Assembly: GCF_900564145.1 (NCBI RefSeq)
Contig: NZ_UOOB01000001.1
Coordinates: 3,040,754 to 3,104,753, forward strand
Length of the DNA stretch: 64,000 nucleotides
Direction: 5' to 3'
Source: Comamonas sp. lk
GTDB taxonomy: Bacteria; Pseudomonadota; Gammaproteobacteria; Burkholderiales; Burkholderiaceae_C
Shown here: piece after piece, positions 56,673 through 63,959 of the stretch
Position numbering within the stretch: the first letter of the stretch is position 1
Layout: the number at the start of each line of letters is the position of its first letter
Notes under the pieces: generated by a model
What the model was told of the DNA's origin: nothing
Database searches by the model: none
What the model saw: the letters and a program-made list of their open reading frames with translations, nothing else
Program-made: the position numbers and the translations under genes

Positions 56673-57731
56673 TCAGGCTGTCTTGCGCAGGAAACCTTGG
56701 TTTCCGCCGTTGCGATTGGGTGCAAAGCCGTTGGCGGCCAGGCTTTCTTCCACTGTGCCGTAGAACACGCCGATCTTGCTGATCTCGCGCGCTTCCTTGG
56801 CGGTAGCAATTGGACGACCGAATTCGCGCGAGATGCGCACCAGTTGCTCGATCTGCGAGACCGTGCTGGCTTTTTCGGTACGTGTCTGATTCCACAGGCA
56901 GTCTTCGGTACCACAGCGCACATGCAGACCGGCGGCAATGCCCCACATGTTCACGGGCAATACGTTGCGAACATTGCTCTCCACCGTCAGCACCGCGCCA
57001 TCGGGCACGGAACGCACGAAGTTTGCCAGGCTGTACAGGCTGGGGGTGTCCATGCCGCCGGCAATCGCCACCCAGTTCATCACCAGCGGGCCCATGTAGA
57101 AACCGCGGCGCATCAGGCGCTCCACCGATTCAAAGCTGTTGAGGTTGTAGCACTGGAAAGCGCTCTGGATACCGGCCTTGGTCAAACGACGCACATGCTC
57201 TTCGACCCAGCCTGGCTGAGCCGGAACGGTCATTTCCTTGTAGGCATTGAACAGCGTAGCATTGGCACGCGAAGTACCAGCAAAGTCAGCGTCTTCAGCC
57301 TGGTCGGTCACGTTCATCTGCGAAGTGTTCACCGTCACCGTCACCTGATCGGGAACGGGGTCCAGATCGGCCAACATGTGGCGCGTGTCGTCGGACAGCC
57401 ATTTAGCGGCCTGACCTTCGTCTTCTGGAGCGAAGCTGATGGACCCACCCACCTGGATGATCATTTCAGGCACGGCCTTGCGCACGCCGGCAACCAGTTC
57501 GTTGAACTTGGACAGACGCTTGCTGCCCTTGCCATCCAGTTCGCGCACATGCAAGTGCAGCACCGTGGCACCGGCGTTATAGCAGTCCACGGCCTTCTGG
57601 ATCTGCGCTTCCATCGTCACGGGAATGTCTTCCGGAAAGTCGGAAGGCAACCAACCGGGCGCGTAAGGCGCAGCGGTGATGATCAGGGGTTGCTGGTTTT
57701 CAGGGAACAGATGGCCGTCGAGGAAATTCAT
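56673..57731 (-). CDS. BKACE (DUF849) beta-keto acid cleavage enzyme family protein
   Basis: 352 residues. The TIM-barrel start LIITAAPYAPGWLPSDFPED and the metal-binding His-x-His in ATVLHLHVREL (about residues 57-67) are characteristic. Family members such as 3-keto-5-aminohexanoate cleavage enzyme use Zn2+ to cleave a beta-keto acid with acetyl-CoA. The substrate-pocket region around QVGGSISFAPEDEG differs from the lysine-pathway type, so specificity is open. GGAGACATGTT precedes the ATG at 57731; the longer frame to 58073 is not family-like. It is monocistronic, with its own terminator. Confidence 0.88.
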   Translation of the reverse strand: MNFLDGHLFPENQQPLIITAAPYAPGWLPSDFPEDIPVTMEAQIQKAVDCYNAGATVLHLHVRELDGKGSKRLSKFNELVAGVRKAVPEMIIQVGGSISFAPEDEGQAAKWLSDDTRHMLADLDPVPDQVTVTVNTSQMNVTDQAEDADFAGTSRANATLFNAYKEMTVPAQPGWVEEHVRRLTKAGIQSAFQCYNLNSFESVERLMRRGFYMGPLVMNWVAIAGGMDTPSLYSLANFVRSVPDGAVLTVESNVRNVLPVNMWGIAAGLHVRCGTEDCLWNQTRTEKASTVSQIEQLVRISREFGRPIATAKEAREISKIGVFYGTVEESLAANGFAPNRNGGNQGFLRKTA

Positions 57732-58051
57732 AACATGTCTCCAGTTGAATGCAGACTTCGGCGGACAGGTCAGACGTGGATGCAGCATGCAAAGCCACCA
57801 GGCAATCATTGCAAGCAAAGCCTTGTCAGCGACCGGACTCCAGCCGTCGAAATCGAAAACCAATTCAATGTAGACAGATTCAGTACAAATCACTTGCCCT
57901 ATCGCGTTCCAGGTTTGGCAAAGTGCGCCACCCATGCTTGGGCCCCGATCTTCCCCCATGGCCATGGCAAGGCCTGGCGCATGGCGGAGCTGGCGATCAT
58001 GTTCTGGTACCGGGAAATCAGAATGTCGAGCGCTTGGGGGCTTTGCGCCCC
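57732..58051. other. Intergenic region between the BKACE and histidine kinase genes
   Basis: 320 bp with no supported gene. A short GGGGC/GCCCC hairpin at 58037-58051 lies directly after the kinase stop and may end that transcript. The remainder should hold the BKACE promoter. No sharp consensus was found. Confidence 0.4.
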
Positions 58052-58921
58052 TCAGACATCTCCTGCTCGCCATCTCAATGAAACCTGGGTTCCTCCGCCT
58101 TGCCTGGGCTGGATGTGCAGATCTCCAGCAATTTCGTTCATTCGCCTATACATATTGGAAACACCGTGACCCGATTTCGAGCCGTCGCTCAACGTCGCCT
58201 TGGGATTGAAACCCACGCCGTTGTCTTCCACGCACAGACGCCAGCTCCAGCCGAATCGCTCCGGATCGTCCTTCTCAAAGGGTTCCAGCGCCACCCAGAC
58301 TTCCGAGGCATATGCATGCTCAATCGCATTGCTGATGCTTTCCTGCACTACCGCCAATATCTGGTGGGCCACCTTGCCTACAGGCAGAGCAGCGTCAGTG
58401 GGGCGCCCTATGTCTAGCTCAGGGTCACAAAGCGTCCAATGCAGAACAATGCCTTTGCGACGCATGACCGGCTCCAATCGATGACGCAAGCGCGCCATAC
58501 GCATTCCCAGGCCGTCGTTCTGAGCATCCATGGAGTCGACAATCAGTCTCAGATCCAGCAAAGACTGCTCCAGCACCTCTTTTGCGGCGCTGGAGCCTGA
58601 GCTTCCCGTTTCCTCCATTAAAACCAAGGCCTGCACCAATTGACTACCCAAGGTGTCGTGCAAGTCCGACGCAATACGCTTTCTTTCCTCAAGGATTTCT
58701 TTGGAGGGATGGGCATTTCGTCGCCATTTGCACATTAATCTCCGATATATACGTGGGACATAACGCAATGCCATTGCCAGACCTCCCACCGCAGCGATTA
58801 ATGTTGCAATCCAAAGCCAGGTTTTATCGTGCCATGCCCCCCCAACGCTCCACGCCAAAAGAACCAGCACCTGGAAAATATGAGCAGTGATTCTCCAGCT
58901 CAAGCTGCGCAGCGATTCCAT
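58052..58921 (-). CDS. Sensor histidine kinase, NarX/LiaS type (HisKA_3)
   Basis: 289 residues. Two N-terminal membrane helices (about 12-30 and 36-55) have almost no periplasmic loop, so sensing is probably intramembrane. The HisKA_3 H-box is RKRIASDLHDTLGSQLVQ (phospho-His near residue 89). The HATPase part has the N-box QESISNAIEHAYA and the G-boxes DNGVGFNP and GHGVSNMYRR. AGAGG lies 6 bp before the ATG. It is 83 bp downstream of the LuxR-type response regulator gene, in the same direction. The two form a two-component system. Confidence 0.9.
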   Translation of the reverse strand: MESLRSLSWRITAHIFQVLVLLAWSVGGAWHDKTWLWIATLIAAVGGLAMALRYVPRIYRRLMCKWRRNAHPSKEILEERKRIASDLHDTLGSQLVQALVLMEETGSSGSSAAKEVLEQSLLDLRLIVDSMDAQNDGLGMRMARLRHRLEPVMRRKGIVLHWTLCDPELDIGRPTDAALPVGKVAHQILAVVQESISNAIEHAYASEVWVALEPFEKDDPERFGWSWRLCVEDNGVGFNPKATLSDGSKSGHGVSNMYRRMNEIAGDLHIQPRQGGGTQVSLRWRAGDV

Positions 58922-59004
58922 AATGACCTCTAGACATAAAACGGCATATATGTCGTGCGACTTTTATATTTTTAAATATAAATATTTCTCATTACCTGAA
59001 TGCA

Positions 59005-59766
59005 TCAGCTAAACAAGCCCCGCAAAGAGGCCGCGCGAACCGCCTGTGCTCTTGTACGCGCCTGTAACTTACGGTAGATGCTTTTGATGTGCGTATTCAC
59101 CGTCAAGGTACTGATACCTAGCTGAGCACCAATTTCAGAACTGGTATAACCGCCGGCCACCAGTTTGAGGACTTCCGACTCACGCGCAGACAAGCGCTCT
59201 TCCTGCAAAGTTCCGCCGGAAGCAAAAGGCTTGGCATGGGATTTATCCAGGTGCGTAAGCAATTTTCTTGCCAAGCTGGGCGTAATTGAAGCACCTCCGT
59301 TGGCAACCTGAAGCACGGCCTGCACATAGTCGCCAAACAAGGAGTTTTTGAGCAGATAGCCCATGGCTCCCAGCTCGAATGCCTGAAGCACTTTGTCATC
59401 ACGCTCCGTGACTGAAACCACCACGATCAGAGCGTCAGGGTTGAGCGTTTGCGCAAGGCCTATGAGTTCCAGACCTTCCCCATCGCCAAGGTTCAGGTCC
59501 ACCAGCAATACGTCAAACGGCTGTTGACTCAAATGCTTGCGTGCCTCCCTCAAGGAGCCAGCTTGCCCCACCAGCAAGGTACGCGGGTCAGACATCAACT
59601 CCTGGGCAATCACACGCCGGATGTGATTGTCGTCATCGACGACATACACCCGCACAGGCTTGCCTTCTTGACCAACCATGCTTTGCGGCCACATATAGCT
59701 GTGCGCTGCAGATTTGTGGTGCTCTGAAGCAGCGAGGACTTCGGTAAACCCTTGAACAGCAGACAT
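59005..59766 (-). CDS. NarL/LuxR-family response regulator
   Basis: 253 residues. A 35-residue N-terminal extension precedes the receiver domain: acidic pair in VYVVDDDNHIRRV, phospho-Asp in VLLVDLNLGDGEG (about residue 89), and the Ser/Thr and Lys positions in VVSVTE and YLLKNS. A LuxR HTH ends the protein (LSARESEVLKLVAGGYTSSE, about 185-250). GGGGAGACGAT lies before the ATG at 59766; the longer frame to 59826 is unlikely. It is upstream of its kinase. Its start faces the 645-bp AT-rich region before the tandem secreted-protein genes, which makes those genes candidate targets. Confidence 0.9.
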   Translation of the reverse strand: MSAVQGFTEVLAASEHHKSAAHSYMWPQSMVGQEGKPVRVYVVDDDNHIRRVIAQELMSDPRTLLVGQAGSLREARKHLSQQPFDVLLVDLNLGDGEGLELIGLAQTLNPDALIVVVSVTERDDKVLQAFELGAMGYLLKNSLFGDYVQAVLQVANGGASITPSLARKLLTHLDKSHAKPFASGGTLQEERLSARESEVLKLVAGGYTSSEIGAQLGISTLTVNTHIKSIYRKLQARTRAQAVRAASLRGLFS

Positions 59767-60411
59767 ATCGTCTCCCCAAAAAAATAACACAGCGTTACAA
59801 AAAGTTCTTACTTCTCTGGGGCTCAAGCTAAAAGGAAAGCCATAAAAAATCTATAAAAATTGTGAAATACATCTTTCGAATTACTATATTTACAATTGGT
59901 TTCGTCATTTCTATGTAATTACTACCATGAGGCGACCCATAGATTTAAATGCTTTAAAAAAATAATGGCTTGAATAGAAACAAAATAGCTATTTTTTATT
60001 AAAACAAATAAATCAATAGCACATGCAGAGATTCATTTTTCAAACCTCAATCAGAAATAATAAGAAAACTGCAACATAACACAATAATAAACTCAGATTA
60101 CGTTTAGTTTCTCGAGGTTTTCAATTGTCAAACATTGAAAAATCGATAGCACAACAGGCGCAAAAACAAAGGACTTCAAAGCCATCTCTTGCAGCCAACA
60201 ACCTGCGGACGACGCAAAAACAATCTCGGTATTTCGATTTTCATGGCCGCTGCTGAAACTAGCTCCGACCGAAAGCAAATTTGAAACTTTCTCTGGAAAT
60301 GTTTCAGCACCGCATCCGGTTTATGTCGGGCTCGCTTTGCATGACAAGTGCAAACAGCCTTCTGCCTCAACCTCTCAGTGTTCTGGGAACTGGCTTTTCA
60401 AAGGGTCCATC
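59767..60411. other. AT-rich divergent intergenic region between the response regulator and the secreted-protein cluster
   Basis: 645 bp. The half from 59825 to 60110 is by eye far richer in A/T than anything else in the window, with long A and T runs. An imperfect dyad, AATTGTGAAAT at 59858-59868 and ATTTACAATT at 59888-59897, is a possible regulator site. The last 100 bp form the leader of the first secreted-protein gene. Such DNA is a typical target for H-NS-like silencing and for LuxR-type activators. No gene seen. Confidence 0.55.
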
Positions 60412-61086
60412 ATGAAAAAATCTCTGATTGCACTGGCCATCGTGGCCTTGGCTGGTGTCGCATCTGCTGCAACGAACACGTCGTCCAATGCCTCTTCGGG
60501 CACTGTGTCTACGGCTGCGAGTGCTGGTAATGGAAGTGCTTTGAGCCTCAATAGTGCTTCTTCGGGTGCCAATGCAACCGCAGCTGCAGGTGGTGGAGCA
60601 GGTCACATCGGCCATACCGCTATCGGCGGCGCAGCTGTAGGAGGTAGCGCAACCACTACAGGTACGGTGAACAGCCTGGCCGCAACTTCCGGCAACGGCG
60701 TCGCGGCCGGCGGCGGTGCCACCAATGCCAATGCGAACTCGGGTGCAGCTGCCGGTTACGGCGCTACGGCCCCTGGCGGCGCAACTGTAGCTGGCGGCGC
60801 AGCAGGTGCAGCAAATTCGCACACCGCCAATGCAGCTGGCACCTACGCAGGCCCTGGCGGCGGTATCGCCGCAATCCATAGCACTGCCGGTACCCAATCC
60901 AACTACGGTGCCACCTCGGGAGCCGTCTCCGGCCCTGGCGGTACTGCAACCAACAATACCTCCGGCGCTTCCTCGGTCGGTAATGTTCACACCACTGGCG
61001 GCGCCTTTGGCAATGCTGGCGGCTTCTCCAACGGTGGCGGCACCTCGGGTGGTGCTGGTGCCTGGAGTGGCTCCGTCGCTCATTGA
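60412..61086 (+). CDS. Secreted Gly/Ala/Ser/Thr/Asn-rich, charge-free protein, copy 1
   Basis: 224 residues. A Sec signal peptide, MKKSLIALAIVALAGVASA, is followed by about 205 residues with no Asp, Glu, Lys, Arg or Cys. The mature part is mainly Gly, Ala, Ser, Thr and Asn with a few His, Tyr, Phe and one Trp near the end. Motifs such as GGGATNANANSGAAAGYGA, TYAGPGGGIAAIHST and GGAFGNAGGFSNGGGTSGG recur loosely without a strict period. I do not recognise a family. The composition resembles silk-like or amyloid-forming matrix proteins, which is inference. AAAGGG lies 6-8 bp before the ATG. It is first of five co-directional genes for secreted products. Confidence 0.88.
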   Translation: MKKSLIALAIVALAGVASAATNTSSNASSGTVSTAASAGNGSALSLNSASSGANATAAAGGGAGHIGHTAIGGAAVGGSATTTGTVNSLAATSGNGVAAGGGATNANANSGAAAGYGATAPGGATVAGGAAGAANSHTANAAGTYAGPGGGIAAIHSTAGTQSNYGATSGAVSGPGGTATNNTSGASSVGNVHTTGGAFGNAGGFSNGGGTSGGAGAWSGSVAH

Positions 61087-61112
61087 TGTCAAGTCTGCCT
61101 TCGTAGTTGTGT

Positions 61113-61153
61113 CTGTCCCCGAGTCTGGCCTTTGAGGCAAGACTCGGGGACAG
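61113..61153 (+). promoter_or_regulatory. Intercistronic hairpin 1 of the secreted-protein cluster
   Basis: CTGTCCCCGAGTCT at 61113-61126 pairs with AGACTCGGGGACAG at 61140-61153, a perfect 14-bp stem that can extend through GGCC/AGGC. It is followed by AAAAAA, not by a T tract, so it is a poor intrinsic terminator for the + strand. It could protect or process the upstream transcript. Confidence 0.75.
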
Positions 61154-61189
61154 AAAAAATCTGAAAACTGGCTTTCCAAAGGTTCCATC

Positions 61190-61864
61190 ATGAAAAAATC
61201 TCTGATTGCACTGGCCATCGTGGCCTTGGCTGGTGTCGCATCTGCTGCAACGAACACGTCGTCCAATGCCTCTTCGGGCACTGTGTCTACGGCTGCGAGT
61301 GCTGGTAATGGAAGTGCTTTGAGCCTCAATAGTGCTTCTTCGGGTGCCAATGCAACCGCAGCTGCAGGTGGTGGAGCAGGTCACATCGGCCATACCGCTA
61401 TCGGCGGCGCAGCTGTAGGAGGTAGCGCAACCACTACAGGTACGGTGAACAGCCTGGCCGCAACTTCCGGCAACGGCGTCGCGGCCGGCGGCGGTGCCAC
61501 CAATGCCAATGCGAACTCGGGTGCAGCTGCCGGTTACGGCGCTACGGCCCCTGGCGGCGCAACTGTAGCTGGCGGCGCAGCAGGTGCAGCAAATTCGCAC
61601 ACCGCCAATGCAGCTGGCACCTACGCAGGCCCTGGCGGCGGTATCGCCGCAATCCATAGCACTGCCGGTACCCAATCCAACTACGGTGCCACCTCGGGAG
61701 CCGTCTCCGGCCCTGGCGGTACTGCAACCAACAATACCTCCGGCGCTTCCTCGGTCGGTAATGTTCACACCACTGGCGGCGCCTTTGGCAATGCTGGCGG
61801 CTTCTCCAACGGTGGCGGCACCTCGGGTGGTGCTGGTGCCTGGAGCGGCTCCGTCGCTCATTGA
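61190..61864 (+). CDS. Secreted Gly/Ala/Ser/Thr/Asn-rich, charge-free protein, copy 2
   Basis: 224 residues, identical in protein sequence to the preceding copy; only one synonymous base differs over 675 bp. It has the same signal peptide, the same absence of charged residues and Cys, and the same aromatic-poor, glycine-rich C-terminus (GGGTSGGAGAWSGSVAH). The upstream 103 bp repeat the hairpin and an AAAGG ribosome-binding site. Two identical copies suggest selection for gene dosage or a very recent duplication. Function as for copy 1: unrecognised, possibly a structural extracellular protein. Confidence 0.88.
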   Translation: MKKSLIALAIVALAGVASAATNTSSNASSGTVSTAASAGNGSALSLNSASSGANATAAAGGGAGHIGHTAIGGAAVGGSATTTGTVNSLAATSGNGVAAGGGATNANANSGAAAGYGATAPGGATVAGGAAGAANSHTANAAGTYAGPGGGIAAIHSTAGTQSNYGATSGAVSGPGGTATNNTSGASSVGNVHTTGGAFGNAGGFSNGGGTSGGAGAWSGSVAH

Positions 61865-61890
61865 TGTCAAGTCTGCCTTCGTAGTTGTGT

Positions 61891-61932
61891 CTGTCCCCGA
61901 GTCTGGCCTTTGAGGCAAGACTCGGGGGGCAG
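61891..61932 (+). promoter_or_regulatory. Intercistronic hairpin 2 of the secreted-protein cluster
   Basis: This is the same hairpin as at 61113. The left arm CTGTCCCCGAGTCT is unchanged (61891-61904). The right arm is AGACTCGGGGGGCAG (61918-61932), with an extra G and an A-to-G change, so the stem is kept but slightly weakened at its base. It is again followed by AAAAAA. Confidence 0.7.
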
Positions 61933-61967
61933 AAAAAATCTAAAACTGGCTTTCCAAAGGTTCCATC

Positions 61968-62669
61968 ATGAAAAAAACTCTGGTTGCAATCGCTGTCTTG
62001 GCCTTGGCTGGTGTTGCATCTGCTGCCGTCAACAGCAATAGCGGTGCTGCAACGAACACCTCGTCCAATGCAGCTTCGGGCACGGCATCAACAGCTGCAA
62101 GTGCCGGCACTGGAAGTGCTTTTAGCCTCAACAGTGCTTCTTCGGGTGCCAATGCAACCGCAGCTGCAGGTGCTGGATCAGGCAATATTGGCCATACCGC
62201 TGGCGGTGCTGCGGCTGTTGGCGGTAGCGCCACCACCACAGGTACGGTGAACAGCCTAGCAGCGACTTCCGGCAACGGCGTCGCTGCCGGCGGCGGTGCC
62301 ACCAATGCCAATGCAAACTCGGGTGCAGTTGCCGGTTACGGCGCTACGGCCCCTGGCGGCGCATCCGTGGCTGGCGGCGCGGCCGGTACGGCAAATTCGC
62401 ACACCGCCAATGCCGCCGGCACCTATGCAGGCCCTGGCGGCGGTATCGCCGCAATCCACAGCACGGCCGGTACCCAGTCCAACTACGGTGCCACCTCGGG
62501 AGCCGTCGCCGGCCCTCTTGGAACTGCTACCAACAATACCTCCGGTGCTTCCTCGGTCGGTAATGTTCACACCACTGGCGGCGCCTTTGGCAATGCTGGC
62601 GGATTCTCCAACGGTGGCGGTACCTCGGGTGGCGCTGGTGCCTGGAGCGGCTCCGTCGCCAATCATTGA
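61968..62669 (+). CDS. Secreted Gly/Ala/Ser/Thr/Asn-rich, charge-free protein, diverged copy 3
   Basis: 233 residues. The signal peptide MKKTLVAIAVLALAGVASA is slightly changed. The mature part has a nine-residue insertion near its start (around VNSNSGAA) and scattered conservative replacements. It still has no Asp, Glu, Lys, Arg or Cys. The middle and C-terminal thirds are almost identical to copies 1 and 2 (GGGIAAIHSTAGTQSNYGAT, GGAFGNAGGFSNGGGTSGG). Substitutions that keep the composition point to selection on physical properties. It is third of the cluster, followed by a related hairpin and the next gene after 78 bp. Confidence 0.88.
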   Translation: MKKTLVAIAVLALAGVASAAVNSNSGAATNTSSNAASGTASTAASAGTGSAFSLNSASSGANATAAAGAGSGNIGHTAGGAAAVGGSATTTGTVNSLAATSGNGVAAGGGATNANANSGAVAGYGATAPGGASVAGGAAGTANSHTANAAGTYAGPGGGIAAIHSTAGTQSNYGATSGAVAGPLGTATNNTSGASSVGNVHTTGGAFGNAGGFSNGGGTSGGAGAWSGSVANH

Positions 62670-62697
62670 TATCAAGCCTTCCATCGTAGTCGTGCTT

Positions 62698-62734
62698 GTC
62701 CCTGAGTCCAGTCCTCCAGACAAGACTCGGGGAC
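62698..62734 (+). promoter_or_regulatory. Intercistronic hairpin 3, abutting the next ribosome-binding site
   Basis: GTCCCTGAGTC at 62698-62708 pairs with GACTCGGGGAC at 62724-62734. The arms have changed relative to hairpins 1 and 2, yet the stem survives through a G-U pair. The AGGAG of the next gene begins 2 bp after the stem, so the structure may affect that gene's translation. Confidence 0.7.
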
Positions 62735-62747
62735 ATAGGAGAAACAC

Positions 62748-63476
62748 ATGAAAGCCTCATTCGCTTTATTAGGCCTTTGCGTTACTTTGAGCAGCTTTGC
62801 GCAGACATCTGCCTCTGACAGCAATTCGCAAAGTTCTGCCAGCACGTCTGCAGTGGGAAATCAGCAATCCATTACCTTCGTCACGCAGACTCCGCCCGAA
62901 AGCCGATCCGCCCAGTCGGTCGACAGCCGTTCGACACAATCCGTGGATAGCCGTTCGGCGCAAACCATAGACAGCCGTTCCGACCAGAACATCGTCAGCA
63001 GCGGAACGACCAAGAACATCGTGGAGTACACCGGCTCCTACACCATGAAGAACGTACCCAGTGTGAGCGGACCTCCCCTGACCACCAGCAACGACACTTG
63101 TATGGGTAGCAGCAGCGGCAGTGCCAACGGCCCAGGCTTTGGTGTGAGCTTTGGTACCACATGGTCTGACGATCACTGCAAGCGCCTGAAAATGAGTCGT
63201 GAACTCTGGAACAAGGGCATGAAAGCCGCCTCTCTTGCGGTGGACTGCATGGACCCGGCCGCCCGCCTGGCACTGGAGATCACAGGCACCAGATGCCCGC
63301 AGACCATGACGGCTGACGAGCGTCGCAACAACTATGGCCCCCTGGCCTCCTCCGAAGGTGCTACCGCAGTATCCGCACCTGCCAGTCTGGCTGTAAGCAG
63401 CCCGGTAGCGTCCGAAGGACAGCAGATCACACCCGTCACCGAAGCGCCACAAACAGCGAACCTCTATAGCAACTAA
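62748..63476 (+). CDS. Secreted protein of unknown family with octapeptide repeats
   Basis: 242 residues. The signal peptide is MKASFALLGLCVTLSSFA. A Ser/Gln-rich N-terminus follows, then four octapeptide repeats of the type RSAQSVDS (about residues 55-85: RSAQSVDS, RSTQSVDS, RSAQTIDS, RSDQNIVS). A compact middle domain (about 90-190) has YTGSYTMKNVPSVSGPPLTT, Cys in NDTCMGSS, SDDHCKRLK, VDCMDP and TRCPQT, then a low-complexity tail. Four Cys suggest two periplasmic disulfides. I do not recognise it. It follows the charge-free proteins in the same direction with AGGAG before the ATG. A nucleator, chaperone or export partner role would be a guess. Confidence 0.8.
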   Translation: MKASFALLGLCVTLSSFAQTSASDSNSQSSASTSAVGNQQSITFVTQTPPESRSAQSVDSRSTQSVDSRSAQTIDSRSDQNIVSSGTTKNIVEYTGSYTMKNVPSVSGPPLTTSNDTCMGSSSGSANGPGFGVSFGTTWSDDHCKRLKMSRELWNKGMKAASLAVDCMDPAARLALEITGTRCPQTMTADERRNNYGPLASSEGATAVSAPASLAVSSPVASEGQQITPVTEAPQTANLYSN

Positions 63477-63509
63477 GTTCTTGGACTGGCACTGTTCATG
63501 GAGGTCACT

Positions 63510-63851
63510 ATGTTCAGGACTTTGATTATTTTGATGGCTGCCGCCCCCCTTGGTGGGTGGGCGGCGGAGCCACCCCCTGGCGGCTTGGCCAACGCGCCCG
63601 TCACCATTGAGCGCCAGGTCTTCGGCAGCGGCACACCGGGAGCTTCAGGCCAGGAAGAAGCAGCACAGGTTGGAGATACCGGCGCTTATCATGTGCCGCA
63701 GTATCTGCCTGGATACCCCACCGCAGCCACCATCTGGCCCCGAGCGGTTTATGTACGCTGCAAAAGCCAGCGCTGCGATGGCTATTTGATCACTCCAGAA
63801 ATGGGACCCGGGGAATACCTGTTCTTTATCCCCACCGAGGACCCCAAGTAG
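63510..63851 (+). CDS. Small secreted protein of unknown family
   Basis: 113 residues. A signal peptide (MFRTLIILMAAAPLGGWAA) is followed by a proline-containing N-terminus and a domain ending CKSQRCDGYLITPEMGPGEY, with a Cys-x4-Cys pair (about residues 85-90) likely to form a disulfide. GGAGG at 63500-63504 precedes the ATG at 63510; an upstream in-frame ATG at 63498 overlaps that site and is not preferred. It lies 33 bp after the octapeptide-repeat gene, so it belongs to the same cluster. I do not recognise the family. Confidence 0.75.
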   Translation: MFRTLIILMAAAPLGGWAAEPPPGGLANAPVTIERQVFGSGTPGASGQEEAAQVGDTGAYHVPQYLPGYPTAATIWPRAVYVRCKSQRCDGYLITPEMGPGEYLFFIPTEDPK

Positions 63852-63920
63852 GTTGGTGAACTAGGAGGTGTGTCGGAGTCTTCTCATGTAGGGACCCGCT
63901 TCGACTCACCGCCATTCACC

Positions 63921-63959
63921 CGCGAGGGCTGCGCTTCTTTCGAGAACGCAGCCCTCGCG
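63921..63959 (+). terminator. Hairpin ending the secreted-protein cluster
   Basis: CGCGAGGGCTGCG at 63921-63933 and CGCAGCCCTCGCG at 63947-63959 form a perfect 13-bp stem around a 13-base loop. Only a short T-rich stretch (TCATTTCG) follows, so termination is likely but not certain. The end of the window is 41 bp on. Confidence 0.7.

Larger units (their letters stand above)
60388..62734 (+). repeat. Three-unit tandem gene repeat, 778-bp start-to-start spacing
   Basis: Units begin at AACTGGCTTT in each leader (60388, 61166, 61944). Start codons are 778 bp apart both times. Units 1 and 2 are identical in coding sequence except for one synonymous base (t at 61068, c at 61846). Unit 3 is diverged and encodes nine more residues. 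Each unit ends in the same hairpin. Units 1 and 2 are long enough and alike enough to recombine or to be miscounted in assembly. Confidence 0.95.

Noticed and set aside
60367..61918. Long minus-strand open frames (327 and 384 codons) across the tandem secreted-protein genes
   Set aside because: They are mirror frames of the GCC/GGC-rich repeats. They have no start signal, span repeat units and intergenic hairpins, and would give Cys/Arg-rich low-complexity proteins, while the + strand has signal peptides and ribosome-binding sites.
60388..62734. Tandem repeats considered as CRISPR or VNTR
   Set aside because: The repeat unit is a complete gene with its leader and hairpin (778 bp), not short repeats with unique spacers.
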